A DNA stretch of 14,836 nt, from positions 1 to 14,836 of the forward strand of contig NAVB01000813.1 of assembly GCA_002179805.1 (NCBI GenBank), written 5' to 3'. Of this stretch, positions 10,201-14,836 are shown one piece after another (within the stretch, counting starts at the first letter, position 1; the number at the start of each line of letters is the position of its first letter). A program made the position numbers and the translations under genes. Below the pieces are notes generated by a model, which saw only the letters and a list, made by a program, of their open reading frames with translations, was not told the origin of the DNA and searched no databases. This DNA is from Acanthamoeba lenticulata. Taxonomy: Eukaryota; Discosea; Longamoebia; Acanthamoebidae.

Positions 10201-10826
10201 ATTTATTTATTTATCAAAAGCAAGTACCTGATGAGTGTGGATCGGGACGGTAGGTGCTGCAGGCTGGCCATAACCACCTGACTGCGGAAGACCCGTTGGA
10301 GCTACGCCTGGCGCTGCCAACACAGGGGCTGCTGAGTGTAAAGACGTGTGTGGCGGAGGCAGGTTGATCCTGTTTGTGGCAAGAGAGTCAGCCAAAAGAG
10401 GATTGTTTATTTTTATTTATTATATTAAAACCGTGTTATGTGTTTTTTTGTTATGTCTTTTTCGAGATGGTCAAAAGAAATAAAGAGGCAGATAGAAACG
10501 CACAAATTTGAAGCCGCCGGGAGCAGAGGTTGAGCCTGTACTGGCTGCGACCGAGTTACATCGGCCAGCGGGGGAATTGAGGCAGGAGAGATGCCCCCAC
10601 CCATCGACGAATGGGATGATGTGCTCGAAGTGGATGGAAGAGGACCCGAGGCGGCCGTAATGGGCGGGAGTAAGCCACCCATAGGCGCAGCTCCGATTGG
10701 CCGAGGAGCGTTCAAGGTGTTGGCGCCAGCCCCAGGAGCAGAAGGGGCGGTACCACCAAGAGGAACGGTGCCCTGATTGCCGTTGGGCGCCGCACCTTTG
10801 AGGTGTTCGGTGTTGCTCGGATTCAT
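4244..10826 (-). CDS. SIN3: SIN3 transcriptional corepressor (paired amphipathic helix protein)
   Basis: SIN3 is the nuclear scaffold of class I histone deacetylase complexes; its PAH domains bind repressors. Coding exons, 5' to 3': 10504-10826, 10228-10369, 9976-10118, 9787-9890, 9614-9702, 9393-9509, 9163-9290, 8999-9080, 8722-8928, 8503-8593, 8274-8389, 8211-8231, 7866-8142, 7650-7727, 7459-7550, 7274-7358, 6995-7170, 6726-6878, 6524-6631, 6230-6433, 5964-6077, 5618-5833, 5346-5486, 5076-5234, 4806-4966, 4530-4667, 4244-4433. They sum to 3855 bases (1284 residues plus TGA), close to human SIN3A. Domains: PAH1 about 160-236 ([24 protein letters not shown]), PAH2 about 252-322 ([24 protein letters not shown]), PAH3 about 386-470, the HDAC-interacting region about 480-760 ([51 protein letters not shown]), a Pro/Gln/acidic linker about 760-950, and the Sin3 C-terminal domain about 950-1225 ([15 protein letters not shown]). 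It ends in an Ala-Pro repeat. Start: the first ATG after an in-frame TAA. Least certain are the microexon, the acceptor at 6433 and the last two introns. Confidence 0.96.
4434..4529 (-). other. Stop-free intron 26 of SIN3 (96 bases)
   Basis: It runs from donor CG|GTCCTC to acceptor ACAG|G, both in phase 2. The length is divisible by three and there is no in-frame stop, so unspliced RNA would add 32 residues. These include a C-x-x-C pair (LCDVC). I remove it because the spliced product reads [14 protein letters not shown], but the boundary rests on weak splice signals. Confidence 0.45.
4668..4805 (-). other. Stop-free intron 25 of SIN3 (138 bases)
   Basis: The donor is CG|GTTCGT and the acceptor AACAG|G, phase 2, again with a length divisible by three and no stop. 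It contains GTGA and ATGCA short tandem repeats at about 4713-4750 (plus strand), typical of non-coding sequence. Splicing joins HAVFLLR to the conserved block that contains SNGLECKI. Confidence 0.5.
6097..6143. repeat. T-rich low-complexity run in SIN3 intron 20
   Basis: Runs of six to eight T separated by G or GG (A-rich on the coding strand) sit just upstream of the acceptor of SIN3 exon 21. It is simple sequence with no coding potential, and it is unusual because most introns here are pyrimidine-rich on the coding strand. Confidence 0.85.
7551..7649 (-). other. GC-AG intron (SIN3 intron 14)
   Basis: The donor is CCTG|GCAAGC and the acceptor CTTTAG|TGG. No GT donor nearby keeps the frame. 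The GC donor yields [14 protein letters not shown], with the same spacing as the conserved SIN3 segment NPSIAVPIVLKRL. GC-AG introns are a known minor class, usually with a strong AG|GCAAG donor, which this resembles. Confidence 0.75.
7759..7777. repeat. GA microsatellite in SIN3 intron 13
   Basis: A pure GA run on the plus strand, read as CT on the coding strand. It lies within the intron body. Confidence 0.9.
8211..8231 (-). other. Predicted 21-base microexon of SIN3
   Basis: The stretch is flanked by TTTTTCAG (acceptor) and GTGCGT (donor, the form used by several other introns here) and encodes seven residues, LSRICGD, in phase 0 at both ends. In SIN3 proteins the segment between the conserved YRLLPK block and the next helix carries a short proline/cysteine stretch (YPIPSCSGR in human SIN3A). 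The microexon supplies a similar piece that is otherwise missing. The intron before it would be only 42 bases. Confidence 0.5.
8654..8676. repeat. GA microsatellite in SIN3 intron 9
   Basis: A GA run on the plus strand, CT on the coding strand. It lies inside the intron between exons 8722-8928 and 8503-8593. Confidence 0.9.
10189..10214. repeat. TTTA tandem repeat in SIN3 intron 2
   Basis: Tandem TTTA units, one with an extra T, lie close to the donor of SIN3 exon 2 (GTACTTG at 10227). Confidence 0.9.
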
Positions 10827-10919
10827 CGCCAACCAAATGAGAGATTTTTTTTACCTCACTGCGCGTTGATCGGCTGTGATCTGTTCAATCTAAACCAATC
10901 GAAGATAGAAAGACGCAGC

Positions 10920-10927
10920 GTATATAG
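10920..10927 (-). promoter_or_regulatory. TATA-like element upstream of SIN3
   Basis: The minus strand reads CTATATAC about 95 bases before the SIN3 ATG at 10826, a reasonable distance for a core promoter with a short leader. The call rests on sequence and position only. Confidence 0.35.
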
Positions 10928-11133
10928 AGGTGACAAAAGAGAGCCAGTAGAACTCAGCTCCCTCTTTGGCAGAGCTCGGTCGAGGGGGGGCGCGACGAGT
11001 TGGCGAGGTCTTGATTCGAGCACGAAAAGGGGCTTCGCACACGTGAGGCAGAAAAAGATCGAGTAGCACGAGAGCTGGCTCGTGCCGGGAACGAAAATCT
11101 TGTCGACCTCTGCCTGGAAATTCGGGAGGAAAT

Positions 11134-11139
11134 TTTATT
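11134..11139 (-). terminator. AATAAA polyadenylation signal of the HugZ-like gene
   Basis: The minus strand reads AATAAA 42 bases downstream of the TAG stop (11181-11183), the expected position for a canonical poly(A) signal. Confidence 0.5.
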
Positions 11140-11180
11140 CACAGCTCCGGAGACACAAAGCTTTGTCGTCAGGAGGGGCC

Positions 11181-12869
11181 CTACCACTCGGGCTCGCTCA
11201 TTGCGCGACGCCGCGCGCTCTCTTCCTCCTCTTGCTGCCTCAGTCGCTCTTGCTCTTGTTTCTTTTCGCCCTCAACATCAAACTTCTCGCTTCCTTCAAC
11301 GTCCTTAAGATACTTGTCGTGCAGGTAGGAGCAGCTGTCTAGCAGACCGCCCTTGCAATCGTCGATGGACTTCATTTCGTGCGGAAATGGAAAACGGAGC
11401 TCTGTCCAAGTACTGCGCAAACCGCCACAGCAGCTGTCAGTGTGTGTGGGTGGGTGGGTGAAGGCACTGGCGTGCGGAGTACCGGTTGGATTGTCGCCAG
11501 GCCATTACCTCGAAGCCTTTTCGGTCGACAGCAAACATGAAAATCTCACCCACATCCGCCATCTGCGCACAGACAGCGACGGAGGAGTGGTGAAAACTGA
11601 GCTTCTCACTCAAGCAATGCTTGCAGTCACAAAAGGATGGGGCGCACCTGGGCATATTCTTTACAGAATAGCTTGAGGTAAATAGCTCGCTTGGGTCCGT
11701 TCATCCAATCCAAGATGGCTCGACCGCCCTGCATCACAGGGTCCACCTGTGCCGCTTTGTACTGAGCAAACGATACGTGAGTCGTTTCCTGCAGCCTGAA
11801 GGCGTGCGCGTAATAATCCACCAGCGCGGGAGAAAAGAAGAAAGGGTGGGAGGTGAGCGTTAAAAAATAGAGGAAAGAGGACAGTTCATCACACAAGAAC
11901 GCACCCGCCGCTGCAGTACACGGTATCTTCGATCTCCAGCTTGTAGAAGGACAAATCATCAATGATCTTGGCACAGCCTTTAAACTCGAAAGGTGGTGAG
12001 TGTGGGACGAAGCACAAGTGTGCATAAAGGAGGAAAAAAGAGAAGGAGAAGTAGGCCCAACCTGGGTGTGTGAGGAGGTACTGTCGGCGCACAGATACGA
12101 CAGAGTCGCTTGCTGTGGAGGGATCGAGCTTTCTGTTTTTTGTTTACATTATAAAACAAGAACGCTCTCAGCCCATGAGCGCAAGGGGCGCCCTTGTGAA
12201 TTATATAATAATAAAACGTCGGCGCAATACCTTAGCCGCCCAGCAAGGTTCACGCGAGGCAAAGCGAAGTTGGATGGGTTTATGTTCACAGGAGTGAGTG
12301 GGTAGACCTTTGGGCCCACCGAAGTCAGTCGCAAAACTTGCATGGCCCTTACACGCACAAGAAAGGAGAGGTGCAGGTTGTACCACTAAAGAGGCCAAGT
12401 CAACCTGTTCCAGATTCTTGACATGCTTCTCGTCAGGGCGCAGGCCTACTATGGGCACTGCCTCGATGTCGAGGATGTAGGGCATGAGCGAGCCATAAAG
12501 AGGGAGCGAACCACCTTCTTTTTTGTGCCCCGCAAACAGCTGTACAGTGGTGAGCGAGCCGGACTTGCGCGATTCGACCAGCGATCTTGTGAGTTCCGGA
12601 ACCGGAAGCCGGTCGCTGGCAGCTGCGGAAGTGGCGTAACGCTGCCTGCGCGAGCTCAAATCCAAAAGGGAAGAGGTTGTTGTTCGGTGTCCTAGAGAGT
12701 TCAAAGATCGGGAGGCAGAGTTGAAGGAAGAATAAATGCATAGGAAGCGAGATTGTGCACAGCTCCGTGTGCACAGCTTGGAGCTCAATGCCTTTCGGCT
12801 TGCGCAAGTCTTTGCCCCATGCATGAGCTCAATCCCTCTCTCTCCTTTCAAATGAGAAAAATGAGCCAT
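11181..12869 (-). CDS. FMN-binding split-barrel/DUF2470 protein (HugZ/GluTR-binding type), likely mitochondrial
   Basis: Exons, 5' to 3': 12384-12869, 12231-12307, 12062-12108, 11905-11977, 11648-11795, 11483-11562, 11181-11412. Phases agree and give 380 residues. A pyridoxamine-phosphate-oxidase-like barrel runs from about 90 to 250: PELTRSLVESRKSGSLTTV, YGSLMPYILD, DEKHVKNL, then SLVVYPLTPVN and LPRVNLAGRL across an intron, as in the HugZ haem-binding and plant glutamyl-tRNA-reductase-binding proteins. A DUF2470-like region follows (ILDWMN, FAVDRKGFEV, ELRFPFPHEM, about 258-325), though the usual His of MN-x-x-H is not seen. The C terminus is a charged Gln/Glu/Arg helix, possibly a coiled coil. 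Residues 16-85 are rich in Arg, Ser and Leu, almost free of acidic residues, and end in SSRRQRYATSAAA, typical of a mitochondrial presequence. The in-frame ATG at 12824 is therefore a strong alternative start (365 residues). A role near haem metabolism is inferred from the family. The gene is divergent from SIR2. Confidence 0.8.
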
Positions 12870-13143
12870 TTCCCGCACCCTTTATTAACTCCGTTTGAGA
12901 AGGCGTTGGGCGATTCCCGCCAAAAACAAGCGTTTGTTTCTTCTTGGCGCAGTTTCTGCACAAGGCACAACGCACACAACCACCATGCGCAGGCAGGCAC
13001 GCGAAGGGAAGGAAAACCAGCGCGACGCCGCCAACACCAGGCTTATCCCAGCACGCCGATGCAAGAGTCACATGGGGGTGGTGGCGTGCGGCAAGGAGTG
13101 CACGGGCCAGTGCATCACTCCTCTTCCGCTTCGCTTGTCCAGT
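12870..13143. promoter_or_regulatory. Divergent promoter region between the HugZ-like and SIR2 genes
   Basis: These 274 bases separate the two start codons. Two E2F-like motifs are visible: TTCCCGCCAAAA at about 12914-12925, nearly the textbook consensus, and TTTCCCGC at 12869-12876, which overlaps the upstream ATG of the minus-strand gene. An AT-rich TTTATTAA lies at about 12882-12889. The half nearest SIR2 is GC-rich and open in one frame, so the SIR2 start could lie further upstream (for example the ATG at 13072). Confidence 0.4.
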
Positions 13144-14836
13144 ATGTCCAGTCGTAGGAAGAGAAGAAGCGACACAGAGCACGACGAAGAGAAAACTCAA
13201 ACCCATACCAAAGAGTTGTCATCTAAGCCGATTCGAGAACGCGCCCAACGCGAAGGTACTCCCCACGCCGGGTGAGCATCTTGGCACCAACCGCTTGAAA
13301 CTAACATTGATGGTCGCGCTGCCAGCTCATTTGCTTAAACGAATCAAGCGACTGTCGGCCACGGCAGCAGATTTCCCCGATTTAGTGCAAAAGCCCATCA
13401 ACCCAGCCGCTGGTCTTAGATCACTGACCCTTGCCGGTGTCGCCCACCTGATACAAAAGGGCAAATGTACGTGTGCTCACTCTCTCGCAGTTCTGCCCCC
13501 CCCCCAATCTCTAGGCTCACAAGAGATGCTCGTGTTTGGGAACAAGGTAAAAATATCATCGTCATGAGCGGGGCCGGCATCTCCGTGTCTGCAGGCATAC
13601 CAGACTTTCGAACCCCAGGGCACGCACTTCCACGTCCACTTTCTTCCTTCATTTTATTGACAAGAAGGCTGCACTGGCTGCTCCACAACAGGACTGGTCT
13701 CTACTATAACTTGCAACAGTTTAACTTGCCAACACCAGCGTCCATCTTTGATATCGAGTACGCCGAACCGACCCTTGAGTTTGCTCAGTGTGCACTCGGT
13801 TTACTGACTGCTACATCTCCTATAGTTATTTCATGCAGAACCCTGAGCCGTTCTACACATTGGCCAAGGACCTTTATCCCGGCTGCTATAAGGTATGTTT
13901 TTGTTGCAACCCTGGCCAGTAAAGCTCTCTTCAGCTTGCACCAGCACTTTTTGATGAACAGCATGATACATGTGCAGCCAACAGTTGTACACTATTTCAT
14001 TCGGCTTCTCGCCGACAAAGGACTTCTGCTCCGCCACTACACACAGGTATTTAGAAGAAGACAACTTGTTTGTCCCTCTTGGCGATTTGGTAGCGCAGCT
14101 GAGGCTTATTTGCTTGTTTGTGGTGGACCCAGAATATTGATGGCCTTGAGCGAGTTGCTGGCGTTCCAGTGGAGAAACTTGTTGAAGCTCATGGATCATT
14201 CTTTTCTGCTCACTGTGCGCAGTGTTTGAAAGTTCACGACCCTGCTGAGATTCGAGGTATCCCTTTACAAATCTCTCAAACAGTGTAGATTGTACACATG
14301 TCCATTAACCGCGTGCTCGATGACAGACGTCTTGACCAGCAATGGTTCTCCCGTTTGCAGTGAGTGTGAAGGGTTCGTAAAACCAGATGTGGTGTTCTTT
14401 GGCGAACCGCTTCCTCGTCGCTTCCATGCCTTGGCTGAACAGGTACGTGTTTGTGTGCTGTGCCTATATACCAATTGCCCTGCATGTCCACTATGTGGCG
14501 CCTCCTTTGACGTTGTTACTCTTTTTTTGCCAGGACTTCGCCAAGTGCGATCTTTTGATTGTTCTCGGCACTAGCTTGCAAGTGCAACCTTTTTCTAAGC
14601 TCATAGACTTGGTACGTGGACGCAAACCATGCTTTCAATTTTGACGGGCACCAAGCAATGGACAAATCTTCTAATATTCATATTATTACTGGCAGGTGCC
14701 TGTGACTGTGCCTCGCCTGTTGATCAACAGACAAGAGGTCGGAAAGAAGCCAGATGATGTTGGTGGCAAGAAAGGCGGCTTCCGTTTCGGTACGGCTTCA
14801 CCACAAGCTTGCCTTAGGTGTTTTGGCCTTTGCTAA
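13144..14836 (+). CDS. SIR2-like: SIR2-family NAD-dependent protein deacetylase, class I (SIRT2/Hst2-like), 3' end missing
   Basis: The enzyme would remove acetyl groups from lysine using NAD. Exons: 13144-13255, 13326-13466, 13547-13619, 13692-13757, 13826-13892, 13978-14046, 14133-14256, 14327-14442, 14534-14611, 14696-14789. Phases agree through residue 313, then a GTACGG donor opens an intron that runs off the window. Motifs: SGAGIS at 92-97, PDFR at 103-106, TQNID at 175-179, catalytic His in VEAHGSF (196), a zinc site with Cys204/207 and Cys228/231, KPDVVFFGE, LGTSLQV with GTS at 268-270, and RLLIN (about 289-293). The order and FDI-YF...YPG...HYFIRLLADKGLLLR spacing are those of SIRT2-type class I enzymes. 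The N terminus is basic then acidic (SSRRKRRSDTEHDEE), possibly a nuclear signal. The start ATG is a choice; the frame stays open upstream. Roughly the last 50-100 residues of a usual family member are missing. Confidence 0.93.
13494..13506 (+). repeat. Poly-C run in SIR2 intron 2
   Basis: An uninterrupted run of about 12 C lies 40 bases upstream of the acceptor of SIR2 exon 3 (ACAAG at 13546). A similar C run at about 1438-1450 precedes, on the coding strand as poly-G, the acceptor of the last EPC exon. Exact length may be affected by sequencing error. Confidence 0.8.
13620..13691 (+). other. GC-AG intron (SIR2 intron 3), also stop-free
   Basis: The donor is CCAGG|GCACGC and the acceptor ACAACAG|G. 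Removing 72 bases restores PDFRTPGTGLYYNL, which is contiguous in SIR2 proteins. The intron is a multiple of three without a stop, so an unspliced RNA would carry a 24-residue insert between the NAD-binding PDFR and GLY motifs. No GT donor nearby gives the conserved junction. Confidence 0.65.

Larger units (their letters stand above)
10827..11180. other. SIN3 promoter and 3' end of the HugZ-like gene
   Basis: These 354 bases separate the SIN3 start codon from the stop codon of the upstream minus-strand gene. They contain a TATA-like element, a polyadenylation hexamer (both listed separately) and a 12-base perfect palindrome, ACAAAGCTTTGT, at 11155-11166, just after the stop codon of the HugZ-like gene. 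No further gene is visible. Confidence 0.5.

Noticed and set aside
12433..12807. Minus-strand 124-codon frame overlapping the HugZ-like first exon
   Set aside because: It is out of frame with the conserved split-barrel motifs. It is a shadow frame.
629..12869. Polycistronic unit of the three minus-strand genes
   Set aside because: Each gene has 350-base spacers with promoter-like or poly(A) features, and the introns and gene types are ordinary for monocistronic eukaryotic genes.
12944..13567. Continuous 207-codon plus-strand frame as the start of SIR2
   Set aside because: Only its 13326-13466 part is SIR2-like. The GKCKNIIVM junction needs an intron at 13467-13546, and the upstream part reads antisense-like GC-rich sequence.

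Overview
The window is nuclear DNA from an intron-dense microbial eukaryote. Its protein-coding genes are recognisable only after splicing. Introns are mostly 70-130 bases with GT-AG ends, coding exons are GC-rich over most of the window, stops are standard TAA/TAG/TGA, and intron bodies are pyrimidine-rich on the coding strand. This pattern, with the protein types, suggests a free-living amoebozoan of the Acanthamoeba kind. That is inference; no marker gene fixes the species. There is no prokaryotic gene, tRNA, rRNA or CRISPR array that I can see.

Layout, left to right. (1) 2-410, plus: three putative last exons of an unidentified, AT-rich membrane-protein gene whose 5' part lies outside. 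(2) 629-3877, minus: ten-exon Enhancer-of-polycomb (EPC/Epl1) gene, about 713 residues. (3) 4244-10826, minus: SIN3 corepressor gene, modelled with 27 coding exons and about 1284 residues; all exon phases agree and the summed length divides by three. (4) 11181-12869, minus: seven-exon gene for an FMN-binding split-barrel/DUF2470 protein of the HugZ/GluTR-binding-protein type, with a likely mitochondrial presequence. (5) 13144 to the right edge, plus: ten exons of a class I SIR2 deacetylase (SIRT2/Hst2-like), cut by the window end.

The SIR2 and HugZ-like genes diverge from a 275-base promoter region holding two E2F-like sites. SIN3 and EPC are in tandem on the minus strand, and EPC converges with the left-edge gene. 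Three of the five genes belong to the protein-acetylation machinery of chromatin: SIN3 scaffolds histone deacetylases, EPC anchors the NuA4-type acetyltransferase, and SIR2 is an NAD-dependent deacetylase. They are separate transcription units, so common regulation is only a hypothesis. The most notable gene-structure details are two apparent GC-AG introns, a predicted 21-base microexon in SIN3, and several stop-free introns with lengths divisible by three.
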